DNA of 64,000 nt from Arthrobacter sp. AQ5-06 (lineage in GTDB: Bacteria; Actinomycetota; Actinomycetes; Actinomycetales; Micrococcaceae), in NCBI RefSeq assembly GCF_003287955.1, contig NZ_QMKP01000005.1, positions 62,001 to 126,000 of the forward strand. Direction: 5' to 3'. How positions within the stretch are numbered: the stretch's first letter is position 1; each line of letters starts with the position of its first letter. This document shows positions 1 through 9,423 of the stretch, one piece after another. The notes beneath the pieces are model-generated. The model saw only the letters and a list, made by a program, of their open reading frames with translations. It was not told the DNA's origin and made no database searches. The position numbers and the translations under genes are program-made.

Positions 1-344
1 CGCAGGATGTTCAGGAGTTCCGGCAAGGTGAGGAACTGCTCAGACCGGGCGCCGTATTTCTCCGGGATCCGGGTGCCTTTCCAGGACGAAAAGTCCAGCA
101 GCCGCAACTCCGCCAGCGTACGGTCCGCCACGGCGCCGGTTCCGTCCGAGGTCCGGTCAAGGTTGGCGTCATGGAGCAGGACGGCGTGCTGGTCCCGGGT
201 GAGGTGGACGTCGCACTCCACCCCGTCCGCGCCATCGGCAATGGCTTGGAGGTAAGCGGCGCGCGTGTGCTCGGCAAATGCCGCGCTGGCGCCCCGGTGG
301 GCAAACACCAGTGGCCGTTGCAGCTCAGACTCCTCGAATGTCAT
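1..344 (-). CDS. Glycerophosphodiester phosphodiesterase, N-terminal part (cut by window edge)
   Basis: Hydrolyses glycerophosphodiesters to glycerol 3-phosphate and an alcohol. Only the first 114 codons lie in the window. The start ATG is at 344 and the frame is open to base 1. The GDPD signature is clear: HRGAS at residues 16-20, an EHT motif just after, then VECDVHLTRD and LLHDANLDRTSDGTG, which supply the metal-binding Glu/Asp and catalytic His residues of the family. There is no signal peptide, so it is probably the cytosolic form. It is divergent from the DUF445 gene, with about 50 bp between the two starts. The family assignment is secure; the exact substrate is not known. Confidence 0.88.
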   Translation of the reverse strand, partial: MTFEESELQRPLVFAHRGASAAFAEHTRAAYLQAIADGADGVECDVHLTRDQHAVLLHDANLDRTSDGTGAVADRTLAELRLLDFSSWKGTRIPEKYGARSEQFLTLPELLNIL

Positions 345-394
345 GAGGACACGCTAGCGGACACGGCCCGGCGGTGCGGGGCTAGGCTGGGCAC

Positions 395-1744
395 ATGCAG
401 GTGAACTCTGAGCCAACTACCCGCCAGTCCCCGCCCGGGCCCGCAGGTCCCGCGCCGCTGTCCCCCAAGGCGGGCGCCGCCGTCGTCGGTCATCAGCTCA
501 GCGCCGGGGACGCCGAAAAGGCGGCAGCGCTGCGGAAAATGAAGCTTGTGGCGCTGGGACTCCTGATTGCCATGGCGGTCGTTTTTGTGTTCGCGTTCGC
601 GCTGCAGAAGGAGTATCCGTGGCTGCAGTACGTCCGCGCCGCGGCTGAGGGCGGCATGGTGGGCGCGCTGGCCGACTGGTTCGCTGTCACCGCGCTGTTC
701 AAGTACCCCATGGGCATCAAGATCCCGCACACGGCCATTATCCCGCGCCGCAAAGACCAGATCGGGGCGTCGCTGGGTGAGTTTGTGGAGACTAACTTCC
801 TGTCGGAGCAAGTGGTTCAGGACAAGCTGGCCAGCGTAAACGTCGCCCGGAAGGCCGGGCAGTGGCTCGCCGGGCCGGGTGGCGCCGAGCGTGTGGCGAA
901 GGAGGGTGCCGCCGTCATCCGCGGTGCATTCAAGGTTTTGAACGACGACGACGTCCAGGCTGTCATCGAGGGAATGGTGCGTAAGCACCTGCTGGCCCCG
1001 CAGTGGGGACCGCCCGTAGGCCGGATGGCCGAACGGATTTTTGCCGAAGGGCACCACCACAAGTTGGTGGACCTGCTGGTGGACCGCGCCGCGGACTGGG
1101 TGGACCACAACCACGAAACCGTCAGCCGGCTGGTGTCGGACCGCTCCCCCACCTGGGTCCCGCAGTTCGTGGACGGGCTGGTGGGCGACAAGGTGTACGT
1201 GGAGATCCTCAAGTTCGCGCGCGCCGTGCAGTCCGATCCCAACCACCAGGTGCGCCAGCAGATCGACAAGTACCTGAACGACCTCGCGCAGGACCTTCAG
1301 CACGATCCCGCGATGATCGCCCGGGCCGAGGACATCAAGGCGCAGGTTCTGGGAGATCCGGAGGTCCGCGAGTTGGCCTCCCGCACCTGGGGAACTGTGA
1401 AGAGCGCCCTGCTGTCTGCGGTGGACGATCCGGACAGCGAACTGACGGTTCGGTTCAAGGCGGCAGTGCGCGATTTCGGCTCACGCCTGGTCAACGACGC
1501 CGAACTGGCCGGCAAGGTCAACGCCTGGATCGGCGACGCCGCCGGCTACCTGGTGCGCACCTATCGCTCCGACATCGCTGGAGTGATCACCGATACCGTG
1601 GCCCGCTGGGATGCCGAGGAAACGTCGCAGAAGATCGAACTCCAGGTGGGCAAGGACTTACAGTTCATCCGGATCAACGGCACCGTGGTGGGGTCGCTCG
1701 CCGGGCTGGTCATCTTCAGCGCGGCGCACCTGGTCTTCGGTTAG
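395..1744 (+). CDS. DUF445 family membrane protein
   Basis: A 449-residue protein of the DUF445 family, whose function is unknown. After a Pro/Ala-rich N-terminal tail, a membrane segment covers about residues 49-68. A long soluble region follows, and a second hydrophobic segment lies at the extreme C-terminus (about 427-449), giving a hairpin anchored at both ends. The AEGGMVGALADWFAVTALF motif straight after the first membrane segment is the family hallmark. The length is normal for actinobacterial members. The start ATG at 395 is the first in frame. Nothing nearby suggests a role. Confidence 0.85.
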   Translation: MQVNSEPTTRQSPPGPAGPAPLSPKAGAAVVGHQLSAGDAEKAAALRKMKLVALGLLIAMAVVFVFAFALQKEYPWLQYVRAAAEGGMVGALADWFAVTALFKYPMGIKIPHTAIIPRRKDQIGASLGEFVETNFLSEQVVQDKLASVNVARKAGQWLAGPGGAERVAKEGAAVIRGAFKVLNDDDVQAVIEGMVRKHLLAPQWGPPVGRMAERIFAEGHHHKLVDLLVDRAADWVDHNHETVSRLVSDRSPTWVPQFVDGLVGDKVYVEILKFARAVQSDPNHQVRQQIDKYLNDLAQDLQHDPAMIARAEDIKAQVLGDPEVRELASRTWGTVKSALLSAVDDPDSELTVRFKAAVRDFGSRLVNDAELAGKVNAWIGDAAGYLVRTYRSDIAGVITDTVARWDAEETSQKIELQVGKDLQFIRINGTVVGSLAGLVIFSAAHLVFG

Positions 1745-1760
1745 CCGCGCTTCCCCTCCG

Positions 1761-1784
1761 GCGCGAACGGACACTTGAAGCCCT
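1761..1784. repeat. Half copy of the GCGCGAACGGACACTTGA repeat
   Basis: This 24-base stretch just after the DUF445 stop matches the left arm of the inverted repeat at 30686-30748 at 23 of 24 positions. No matching right arm is visible downstream, so it looks like a solitary or decayed half of a dispersed element. Confidence 0.55.
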
Positions 1785-1832
1785 GGCCTCCGAAGGCCCC
1801 CAATGTCCTCTCCCGCCGCTACGCACTTGCGG

Positions 1833-2582
1833 CTACGCGAATGACCTCAGCTCTACGCCGGCCGCTTCGAGCCCGGCACGAACACCGGCGGCCATCTCCA
1901 CAGCCCCGGGCGTATCGCCATGGATGCACAGTGAATCGGGCCTGACCTGAACCACCGTTCCGTCCACGGCCACAACTTCGCCCTTCATCGCGAGCCGCAC
2001 GGCGCGCTCAACGATCGAGTCGACGTCGTGCAGGACCGCACCCTCCTGGGAGCGCGGCACCAAGGTCCCGTCCGCCTGGTAGGCGCGGTCCACAAAAGCC
2101 TCAACAAAAACCGGGTGGCCAGCTTCCTTGGCCTGGATCAACAGCTGCGAGCCCGGCAGACCGAGGATCGGCAGGCCGGGGTCGTAGGCCTGGATGGCGG
2201 CAACCACGGCGGAGGCCTGCTCGGCGTCGTGAACCAGGCGGTTGTAAAGGGCGCCATGCGGCTTGACGTAGTCAACGGAGGCACCGACGGCGTGCGCCAC
2301 GCCGTCGAGCGCGCCCAACTGGTAGAGCACGTCGCCGAAAAGCTCGTCGAAGGACATGTCCAGCGACCGGCGCCCGAAACCGGCCAGGTCCCGGTACCCC
2401 ACGTGCGCACCAACGGTCACATCAAGCTCGAAGGCGGCACGGCAGCTGTCCAACATGGTGATGGGATCGCCCGCGTGGAAGCCGCAGGCCACGTTTGCGC
2501 TGGTCACCAGCCGGAACATCGCGGCGTCGTCCCCCATGTTCCACGAGCCGAACGATTCGCCGAGGTCAGCGTTAAGATCCAA
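1833..2582 (-). CDS. pxpA: 5-oxoprolinase subunit A (LamB/YcsF family)
   Basis: A 249-residue LamB/YcsF protein. PxpA works with PxpB and PxpC in ATP-dependent ring opening of 5-oxoproline to glutamate. Family motifs are DLNADLGESFG at the N-terminus, then NVACGFHAGDP, GAHVGYRD and VKPHGALYN. I place the start at the TTG at 2582, because the motif begins immediately after it, GGAAGG lies 8 nt upstream, and the 249-residue length fits the family; an ATG start further upstream would add a tail that lies inside the neighbouring gene. It overlaps the end of the EcsC-like gene by 11 bp, suggesting translational coupling. No pxpB or pxpC is present in the window. Confidence 0.9.
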   Translation of the reverse strand: MDLNADLGESFGSWNMGDDAAMFRLVTSANVACGFHAGDPITMLDSCRAAFELDVTVGAHVGYRDLAGFGRRSLDMSFDELFGDVLYQLGALDGVAHAVGASVDYVKPHGALYNRLVHDAEQASAVVAAIQAYDPGLPILGLPGSQLLIQAKEAGHPVFVEAFVDRAYQADGTLVPRSQEGAVLHDVDSIVERAVRLAMKGEVVAVDGTVVQVRPDSLCIHGDTPGAVEMAAGVRAGLEAAGVELRSFA

Positions 2583-3375
2583 GGTTGTTGCCTTCCAGAG
2601 TAAGTTTTTCCGGTTCCGCCGCCGTGGCCATGAGCTCACCGGGGACAGTGTCCGGCATGGGGCCAAAAGCTTCTTTGGCGTTCGCCACCACGGCGCGGCC
2701 CATTATGAGGTTACCGGCACCGCCCACCACTGCGCCGATGCCAAACGGCAGCGCCCGGCCAAGAAGCGCCGTGCCTTGGCGTTTGAGCAGATTCTTGAGG
2801 AAGGCCTTCTGGATTTTGTTCCGGATGGCGCCGAAGCCCGATGGCATGGACGTGGTCAGCACGTTGCCCCACGCCTGCGTGGCACTTGCTCCCTTGCCCA
2901 TGGCCTGGCCACTCAGCGTTCCCAGCAGGGCAGTTCCCTCTTCGCCCAGCATGATGGCCATGACCATGGTGCTGGCCTTTTCCGGGTTGGTCAGCCGGAT
3001 GCCATGAAGTTCCGCCAGCGAGGTGGCATAGAGGGCCGTGGCTTCGAGGAAGCCAACAGTAGCCGCGGCCGAGAGTCCCAGGGAGGCTACAGTTCCGACG
3101 CCGGGAACAACCGCGGTTGCCCCGACGATCGCGCCGCCGCCCGTCACCGCCCGAAGGTAGTCCCGTTCGAGGATCTCGGCGAGCTTCGCGGCGCTGGCGC
3201 GCGGATGTTTGCGTTGTAGCCGCCGGACGTAGGCGAGCACCAACGGCCGCTGGATTTCGACTGCCCGGAGCAGCATGTTGTGGACTCCGGGTTTCGGCTT
3301 GCCGTCGGCGTCGAACACCGCGTTGTGGGCGGTCTCCTGTGCGATGCGTACTGCCGGATTGCTGCGCTTGGCCAT
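2572..3375 (-). CDS. EcsC-like protein of unknown function
   Basis: A 267-residue protein with no catalytic motif that I recognise. A Gly/Ala-rich hydrophobic stretch (about residues 80-130, including GAIVGATAVVPGVGTVASLG) and a second one near 215-240 suggest membrane association. The layout resembles EcsC-family proteins, although the match is by pattern only. Start: the ATG at 3375 has AGAGG 5 nt upstream; a GTG two codons earlier is possible. The last codons overlap the TTG start of pxpA, so the two genes are probably co-transcribed. Confidence 0.6.
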   Translation of the reverse strand: MAKRSNPAVRIAQETAHNAVFDADGKPKPGVHNMLLRAVEIQRPLVLAYVRRLQRKHPRASAAKLAEILERDYLRAVTGGGAIVGATAVVPGVGTVASLGLSAAATVGFLEATALYATSLAELHGIRLTNPEKASTMVMAIMLGEEGTALLGTLSGQAMGKGASATQAWGNVLTTSMPSGFGAIRNKIQKAFLKNLLKRQGTALLGRALPFGIGAVVGGAGNLIMGRAVVANAKEAFGPMPDTVPGELMATAAEPEKLTLEGNNLGS

Positions 3376-3528
3376 GGTCACCTCTGCTTCGGTACTGCTT
3401 GTGTCCGCCGGCAGTTATGGCTGCGGCTCTGCCTTAACACTAAGGGTGCTTAAGACTAAGCGGTCCCGGCCCCAACCGAACCACGCCTTTGAGTTCCGCC
3501 AAAAACCGGCCGAGCCTAGACTTGCCCC

Positions 3529-4872
3529 ATGCCCACACTCCAAGCCCTGCGACCCTTTGCGCACCGCGAGTACCGGGTCCTCATCGCGGCACTGGCCATC
3601 TCCATCTTCGGATCGGGAATGTGGGCTGTCGCCATGGTCTACCAGGTGATCCACCTCGGCGGCGGCCCGCTGGAACTGTCCTTGGTAGCCACTGCCGGCA
3701 GCATCGGCCTGGTGGCTTTTGTCCTCGCCGGCGGGATCGCCGCTGACCGCGTGCCGCAGCGGCTCCTCATCATTGCCGTCGAAGGTGCCAACCTCGCCGT
3801 TATCGCGGCGATCAGCGGGCTGGCCGTGGCAGGGTGGCTGCAGCTGTGGCACCTCGCCGTGGGCAGCTTTGTCCTGGGCGTGGGCGCCGCGTTCTTCTTC
3901 CCCGCCTACTCCGCGATCCTGCCACGGATTCTGCCGCCCGAAGACCTGCTGGCCGCGAACGGCATGGAGGGGACCATGCGGCCCATCCTTCAGCAGGCGG
4001 CCGGACCCGCCGTCGCGGGCGTGGTGGTGGCGGCCCTCTCGCCGTCGCTCGCCGTGACCGGAGTGGCCACCTGCCACCTGCTGGCGTTCATCATCCTGAA
4101 CTTCCTGGGGCGCCATGCCCTCGAAGCGCCGGCGAACGGGGCCGACAGCGGGGCTCACGGCGGGGCCGAACGCGGGAGCACCGGGGCGGAGGCAGGGGGG
4201 CCCGCGAAAGCGTCCTTCTTCCATGACCTGCGCGAGGGCATCAGCTACACCACCCGCACACCATGGCTGCTCTGGACCCTGCTGTGGGCCTGCGTTTCGG
4301 TGCTGTTCCTGATTGGCCCCATCGAAGTGCTGATGCCATTCGTGGTCCGCGATCAGCTCGGCGGCGACTCTCGGATGTTCGGCTTCCTGCTTGCAGTTAT
4401 GGGCGTGGGCGGGGCCATCGGCTCGCTCGTGACCGCATCCCTAAAGCTGCCGCGGCGCTACCTCACGGTCATGATGGTGTCCTGGGGTGCGGGCACCCTG
4501 CCACTGGCCACCGTCGGCATTCTAGACAGCTTCTGGACCGTGGCCGCCGCGATGTTTGTCTTCGGCGCCACGGGCAGCGTGGGCATGGTCATCTGGGGAA
4601 CCCTGCTGCAACGACGCGTGCCCAGCCATCTGCTGGGACGCGTCTCCAGCCTCGACTTCTTTGTGTCCCTGGCGCTGATGCCGGTCTCCATGGCACTGGC
4701 CGGACCGGCAGCCGAAGTATTCCCCATCTGGGCGATCTTCCTCTTCGCCGGCGGCGTCTGCCCCATCCTCGCGGTGATCGCCATGATCGCCGCCCGGATG
4801 CCCGCCGACGAACTGGCCCACCCGCTCGACAAGCCAGCCGAAGTGGAACGCACGACGGCGGCAGGAGACTGA
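3529..4872 (+). CDS. MFS transporter
   Basis: A 447-residue major facilitator with about twelve hydrophobic segments, split into two halves by a hydrophilic loop at about residues 198-233. That loop is rich in Gly/Ala and runs of charged residues. The N-terminal half carries the loop motif ADRVPQR expected between helices 2 and 3. The overall pattern resembles the EntS/tetracycline-type drug and siderophore exporters, but the substrate cannot be read from the sequence. It is monocistronic and convergent with the GH65 gene, whose stop is only 48 bp away. Confidence 0.85.
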   Translation: MPTLQALRPFAHREYRVLIAALAISIFGSGMWAVAMVYQVIHLGGGPLELSLVATAGSIGLVAFVLAGGIAADRVPQRLLIIAVEGANLAVIAAISGLAVAGWLQLWHLAVGSFVLGVGAAFFFPAYSAILPRILPPEDLLAANGMEGTMRPILQQAAGPAVAGVVVAALSPSLAVTGVATCHLLAFIILNFLGRHALEAPANGADSGAHGGAERGSTGAEAGGPAKASFFHDLREGISYTTRTPWLLWTLLWACVSVLFLIGPIEVLMPFVVRDQLGGDSRMFGFLLAVMGVGGAIGSLVTASLKLPRRYLTVMMVSWGAGTLPLATVGILDSFWTVAAAMFVFGATGSVGMVIWGTLLQRRVPSHLLGRVSSLDFFVSLALMPVSMALAGPAAEVFPIWAIFLFAGGVCPILAVIAMIAARMPADELAHPLDKPAEVERTTAAGD

Positions 4873-4920
4873 CGCCGCCCCTTCACCTGAGGCACACAGT
4901 CACCCCCGGGCGCAGGAGCC

Positions 4921-7254
4921 TCACCTCACAATGGGGAGGCTCGCCGTCGGGGGTCCGCTGGGGAAGACAGTACGTTCCGGAACCTCAAAGGGATCCAGGG
5001 CAACCCGGACCGGGTCCGCGCCGACGCTGTGCACGTGGCCGCGGACATCCACGTCCAGCGGCCCGCCGCTGCGGACGCTGAGCGTGAGTGCACCGGCGTC
5101 GAGCTCCACCAGCAGCAGCCGGCCCTGGATCTTCAGGTGGAAGGACAGTGCCTCCCACTCCGCCGGGAGCCGCGGATCGAAGAACGGCAGGTGGCCCTGG
5201 TCACGGAGCCCGGCAAAGCCGGAGACCAGCGAGCTCCAGACACCCCCGGCGGAGGCGATGTGCACGCCGTCGATGGTGTTGCCATGGGTGTCGTCCAGGT
5301 CGATGAAAACGGCGTTCGTGAAGTGCTCCAAGGCAGCTTCGGGGTGCCCCACCTCGGCAGCCATGATGCCCTGCACGCAGGCGGACAGAGTGGAATCGCC
5401 GGTGGTGATGGGGTCGTAGAAATCGAACGCGCGGCGCTTCTCATCAGCGGAGAAATCCTGCCACTGCAGGAACATGGCCAGCACAGTGTCTGCCTGCTTG
5501 AGCACCTGGTGCCGATAGATCACCAGCGGGTGAAAGTTCAGCAGCAGCGGGTACTTGGACCGCGGAGTGGTCCAGTCCCACGCCTCCAGGGTCATGAAGT
5601 CGTTGTCCTGCGAATAGACCTGCAGGTCATCGTCGAAGGGCAGCTGCATGCGGTTCGCGGCCTGCTCCCACAGTTCGCGTTCGGCGCAGTCGATCTCCGG
5701 ATGGTCCAGCGCGGCGGCGGCGCGCAGGTTAAACCTGGCCATCACGTTGGTGTAGAGGTTGTCGTTCACAACCGCGGTGTATTCGTCCGGTCCGGTGACG
5801 CCGTGGATGTGGAAGAGCCCGTCCTTGCCGAAGAATCCCAGAGAGCTCCACATGCGGGCGGTTTCGATCAGCAGCTCGGCGCCCATGCCCTCGCGGAAGG
5901 ATTCGTCGCCGCTGGCCCACATGTAGCGGTTGGTGGCGAAGGCGATGGCGGCCGCGATGTGGAACTGCGCCGTGCCGGCAGCGTAATAGGCACTGGCCTC
6001 TAGACCGTTGATGGTGCGCCACGGGAAGAGTGCGCCGTCCACGCTGAGTTCCTTGGCCCGGATCTTGGCGGCCGGCAGCATGTCGTGCCGGAACTCCAGG
6101 ACCTGGCGGGCGCCGTCGGGGTTCGTGTAGGTGAGATAGGGCAGGAGGTAGACCTCCTGGTCCCAGAAGTAGTGCCCCTCATAGCCTGAGCCCGTGACGC
6201 CCTTCGCGGGGATGCCTGCGATGTCGGCCCGCGCGGTGGCCTGCGCCAACTGGAACAGGTTCCAACGGATGGCCTGCTGGAGTTCAGGCTGGCCGCCCAC
6301 CACGATGTCCGAGGTGGCCCAGTACGCGCCGTAGTGCTCGCGGCTCTCCGTGAAGATGTCCTCCACAGTCCGGAGCCCGGCTTCGGCGGCCTCCGCCGCG
6401 TCCCGCGCCGAGTCCTGGACGCCGCGGCCCGCTGCATAGCTGACGCTCTTTTCCAGCCGGAACGGCTCCTGGGCACCGACTGCCAGGACGTACCGGACGC
6501 TGCTGTCATCTTCGCCTGCCACGGTGTCGAAGGGCTGGTGGCCGGCCGAGGTCCAGTGGTCCACGGCGATTCCCACGCGCTGCCCGGATTCCGCCGCTTC
6601 CCAGGAGAGACGGAGCGAGCCGTCGCCGCCGTCGGTCCTTACCGGCAGCAGGACCCGGCCTGCGTGCCGGCCTGCCCGGCGCGGGTCATGCGCCGAGTGG
6701 TCCTCCACAGGCTGGTCCTGGCGGTTGATGACGGACGACGTGACGTCGGCCGAGACTTCGCGGTCCGAAGCTACTTCGAGCGAGATGCCCAGGCTGCCGC
6801 GTGAGGCGAAGCCCACGGCGCGGCGTTCGGTGGTGGTCACCGTGGCACCGGACCGGCACAGCCAGGTGATGCGGCATTCGTAGATGCCGGTGGCGAAGTC
6901 AACGGAGCGGCGGTAGTCCAGGACGGCCGATTCGGCGAGGGTGAGGCTCTCGCCGTCGATGATCACCGTGAAGTTGTTCGCATCCGGGATGTAGATGATC
7001 CGCTGTCCAGTACGGGCGAATCCGAATGCGTTCTCCGCATGCTTGATGTCCCAGATCTCGTGCAGGCCGTTGATGAAGCTGCCCGGAAGGTCGGCATCCG
7101 CAGCCGCCCAGTGGGCGCCACGGATACCCAGATGCCCGTTGCCAAGGGCAAAGAGCGTTTCCAGCGTGCCCGCGCTGCCCGGCTGGTGGCGTGTTTCCAC
7201 GAGCTGCCAGGGGGTGTTGGGGAACCGTTCACGGTCCGCGGTGATAAGAGCCAT
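4921..7254 (-). CDS. GH65 disaccharide phosphorylase
   Basis: A 777-residue glycoside hydrolase family 65 enzyme. The family phosphorolyses alpha-linked glucose disaccharides (maltose, trehalose, kojibiose, nigerose) to beta-glucose 1-phosphate and a sugar, in the cytosol. The N-terminal beta-sandwich begins with LETLFALGNGHLGIRG. The catalytic barrel holds GYEGHYFWDQEVYLLP and HGVTGPDEYT, whose Glu (residue 491) is the general acid. The start ATG is at 7254. It lies 81 bp downstream of the HAD phosphoglucomutase gene, which consumes beta-glucose 1-phosphate, so the pair forms a phosphorolytic route. Which disaccharide is used is open; the operator shared with the amylase favours maltose. Confidence 0.9.
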   Translation of the reverse strand: MALITADRERFPNTPWQLVETRHQPGSAGTLETLFALGNGHLGIRGAHWAAADADLPGSFINGLHEIWDIKHAENAFGFARTGQRIIYIPDANNFTVIIDGESLTLAESAVLDYRRSVDFATGIYECRITWLCRSGATVTTTERRAVGFASRGSLGISLEVASDREVSADVTSSVINRQDQPVEDHSAHDPRRAGRHAGRVLLPVRTDGGDGSLRLSWEAAESGQRVGIAVDHWTSAGHQPFDTVAGEDDSSVRYVLAVGAQEPFRLEKSVSYAAGRGVQDSARDAAEAAEAGLRTVEDIFTESREHYGAYWATSDIVVGGQPELQQAIRWNLFQLAQATARADIAGIPAKGVTGSGYEGHYFWDQEVYLLPYLTYTNPDGARQVLEFRHDMLPAAKIRAKELSVDGALFPWRTINGLEASAYYAAGTAQFHIAAAIAFATNRYMWASGDESFREGMGAELLIETARMWSSLGFFGKDGLFHIHGVTGPDEYTAVVNDNLYTNVMARFNLRAAAALDHPEIDCAERELWEQAANRMQLPFDDDLQVYSQDNDFMTLEAWDWTTPRSKYPLLLNFHPLVIYRHQVLKQADTVLAMFLQWQDFSADEKRRAFDFYDPITTGDSTLSACVQGIMAAEVGHPEAALEHFTNAVFIDLDDTHGNTIDGVHIASAGGVWSSLVSGFAGLRDQGHLPFFDPRLPAEWEALSFHLKIQGRLLLVELDAGALTLSVRSGGPLDVDVRGHVHSVGADPVRVALDPFEVPERTVFPSGPPTASLPIVR

Positions 7255-7335
7255 GGTGTTGGGATCCTTTGGCGTTGTGCGGGGCGGGGAGGTGCTTCGT
7301 GTCTGAGGCCGGGGAGCGTCAGGCGGCGATTGGCG

Positions 7336-8112
7336 TTACAGCAGTTCGTCGAGGTCGTTGACCACACGCGTGGCCCCGGCATCGAGCAGGGTCTGCCGGC
7401 CGGCGCCGCGGTCCACACCGATCACCGAGTGGAACTGCCCTGCGTGTCCGGCCTGGACGCCCGAGACGGCGTCTTCCACCACCACGCATTCTTCACTGGG
7501 CAGGCCCAGCAGTTCCGCTGCGTACTGGTACGTGGCCGGACTCGGCTTGCCGGGCAGGCCTTCGGCCGCAGCAACCACGCCGTCAACCACTGTTTCGAAG
7601 TGCCCGTTCAGGCCGGCGGCCTTCAGGACAGCCGGAGCGTTCCGGGATGAGGAGACGACGGCGACCTTGAGTCCGCGGTCCACCGCGGCTTCCAGGAAGC
7701 GCACTGAGCCTTCAAACGGTTCGACGCCGGCGCTGACGATGTCGTTAAAGACCCTATTCTTCCGGTTGCCAAGTCCCTGGACGGTGGCGTTGGCTGCGTC
7801 CTGCTGGGTGGCGTCCTCGGTGGATCCTTGATCGGTCGTGCCGTCATTTGGCGCCCCCTCGGGCAGCACGATGCCGCGGGACGCCAGGAAGTCTCGGACG
7901 CCGTCGAACCTGGGCTTGCCGTCGATGTGATCGAAGTAGTCGTCTTCACGGTAGCCGGGCACATCCGGACGGGACGCCAGGAAGCCCTCGAAGAGTTCCT
8001 TCCACGCCCGTTCGTGGACAGTGGCCGTGGGGGTCAGCACGCCGTCGAGGTCGAACAGGATGGCGGAGGCCGTGGTCCAGCTGGAGCTTTGGGTTTTCAG
8101 AACGTCAGTCAT
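7336..8112 (-). CDS. HAD-family beta-phosphoglucomutase
   Basis: A 258-residue HAD subfamily IA protein of the beta-phosphoglucomutase group, which converts beta-glucose 1-phosphate to glucose 6-phosphate. Motif I is FDLDGVL, with Asp21 the phosphate-accepting nucleophile and Asp23 the acid/base. The cap region is helical. VVSSS is motif II, the Lys of GLPGKPSP is motif III, and VVVEDAVSGVQAG is the metal-binding motif IV. It is first in the operon with the GH65 phosphorylase. Its promoter region contains a perfect 12-bp sugar-regulator palindrome (8507-8518). Confidence 0.9.
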   Translation of the reverse strand: MTDVLKTQSSSWTTASAILFDLDGVLTPTATVHERAWKELFEGFLASRPDVPGYREDDYFDHIDGKPRFDGVRDFLASRGIVLPEGAPNDGTTDQGSTEDATQQDAANATVQGLGNRKNRVFNDIVSAGVEPFEGSVRFLEAAVDRGLKVAVVSSSRNAPAVLKAAGLNGHFETVVDGVVAAAEGLPGKPSPATYQYAAELLGLPSEECVVVEDAVSGVQAGHAGQFHSVIGVDRGAGRQTLLDAGATRVVNDLDELL

Positions 8113-8643
8113 GCGCGGTGTCCTTTCAGACGGCGGGCCACAGTAGGGATGTCACGGGCGGGTTGTCAGTGGGCTGTATGTCCAGGGGAGCTATGTAAAG
8201 AGGCGGAACGTGGAAGAGCAGGCAGAAAAGCGGCGGGCAGCAACGGGGGATCCGAGCAGGAGTGGGGAGGGCGGCCACGATGCCGCCGGGTCAGCAGGTG
8301 CGGCTGGGGGCCAGGTTGAAAACCACGGCGGGCCGGTGGGCTGCTGTTGAACGTCTTCTTCCATCATGGGCGCCTTGGCTCGGCCTGACAACCTGGCGGA
8401 ACAGGCGCAGCGGCGCAGGGCGGGCAGGAGGCCTGGTACGAGGCATGTGTCCGGCTTCCCTTCTGATGGTTTCAGCGGCCCGCAAAGTAGCAGGCCACCG
8501 ACGAGCGTAAGCGCTTACAAATTTGGCTCGCAACTGTTTTTTCTCTGGCGTTCACTCCGCCCATACCGAGGCCGGTATTGTGATGGAATTCTCGTCGGGG
8601 ACACGCCCGATCAACCGACGCACCGTTCAACCAAGCAGACAGT
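8113..8643. other. Long leader/intergenic region of the phosphorylase operon
   Basis: This 531-bp stretch holds no gene that I can support; open frames in it have no coding character or ribosome site. It contains the operator at 8507-8518. The implied leader of the HAD gene is therefore nearly 400 nt, which is unusually long. Confidence 0.5.
8507..8518. promoter_or_regulatory. Perfect palindrome GTAAGCGCTTAC, probable LacI-type (MalR-like) operator
   Basis: GTAAGCGCTTAC is its own reverse complement and has the central CG typical of LacI/GalR-family operators. On the minus strand, TTGCGA (8528-8533) and TACGCT (8504-8509) with an 18-nt spacer form a weak promoter, and the palindrome covers its -10 and spacer. 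The same core occurs before the alpha-amylase gene at 42873-42886. No cognate regulator gene is adjacent. Confidence 0.72.
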
Positions 8644-9261
8644 TCAGCCCAGAACGTAGTGGCGCAGAAAGGCGCTGACGTCCACCATCTCCGTCTTGCT
8701 CATGGCGTGACCCATACCGGGATACGTGCGGGCAGTCAGCCGGGTGTTTTCGTTCAGCCATTGCCCGGTGTAGGCCGTGGCGTCCTCATTGATCACCAGG
8801 TCCGCCTTGTCCCGCCCCCAGAAGAAGGGAGGCGGGGCGATGAAGGATTCGGTCAGCGACAGCAGTTCGTTTTCCAGCACAAAACCGGAAAGCCCCACCG
8901 TTGCCTTGTAATCCGCGGGATGGAGCCGTAGCAGCGTGCTGGCCATGGCCATTCCCTGCGAATAACCCAACAGACTCACGCTGCTGTGCTGGCCCCTGAC
9001 GGAGTTGATCCACGCTTGGACGGTGTTGGTGGCGGTGATGACATCCGCGAAATCGTTGGCCAGGAAGTAGTCCAAGAGGAACCAGCCGTAGTGGTCGCCG
9101 ATCACCATCGGAGCCCGCAGCGCAACACAAGTAAACTCGGCCGGCAGGTATTTGAACAGCCGCACCATCCGCGACTCATCGGTGCCGTAGCCATGCATCA
9201 TGACCAGCAGTGGCGTGCCGTCCCGTTCAGCCTCCGGCTTGGACCAAACAACTGTCTCCAT
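8644..9261 (-). CDS. Alpha/beta hydrolase of the phospholipase/carboxylesterase type
   Basis: A 205-residue single-domain serine hydrolase. VMMHGYGTDE near residues 20-29 forms the oxyanion region, GYSQG contains the nucleophile Ser101, and GMGHAMS near residue 188 supplies the catalytic His. The length and motif spacing match the small carboxylesterase/phospholipase group (COG0400). It has no signal peptide, so it is intracellular. The substrate is unknown. The start ATG is at 9261. It precedes the phosphorylase operon on the same strand, but a gap of over 500 bp argues against co-transcription. Confidence 0.8.
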   Translation of the reverse strand: METVVWSKPEAERDGTPLLVMMHGYGTDESRMVRLFKYLPAEFTCVALRAPMVIGDHYGWFLLDYFLANDFADVITATNTVQAWINSVRGQHSSVSLLGYSQGMAMASTLLRLHPADYKATVGLSGFVLENELLSLTESFIAPPPFFWGRDKADLVINEDATAYTGQWLNENTRLTARTYPGMGHAMSKTEMVDVSAFLRHYVLG

Positions 9262-9423
9262 CAGATCAGCCTAACGAGCGGCAGGGCCCTGAACAGCCAA
9301 GACGCTGATGGGTCCGGGATGGCCCAATCATTGAATCGCGCCCCGACGGGCTGTAGCGTGTGCATAGGACAGCATGCTTATCAAGTTCGGCACCACAAGC
9401 ACTCGAACACCAAGGAGCAAGTC

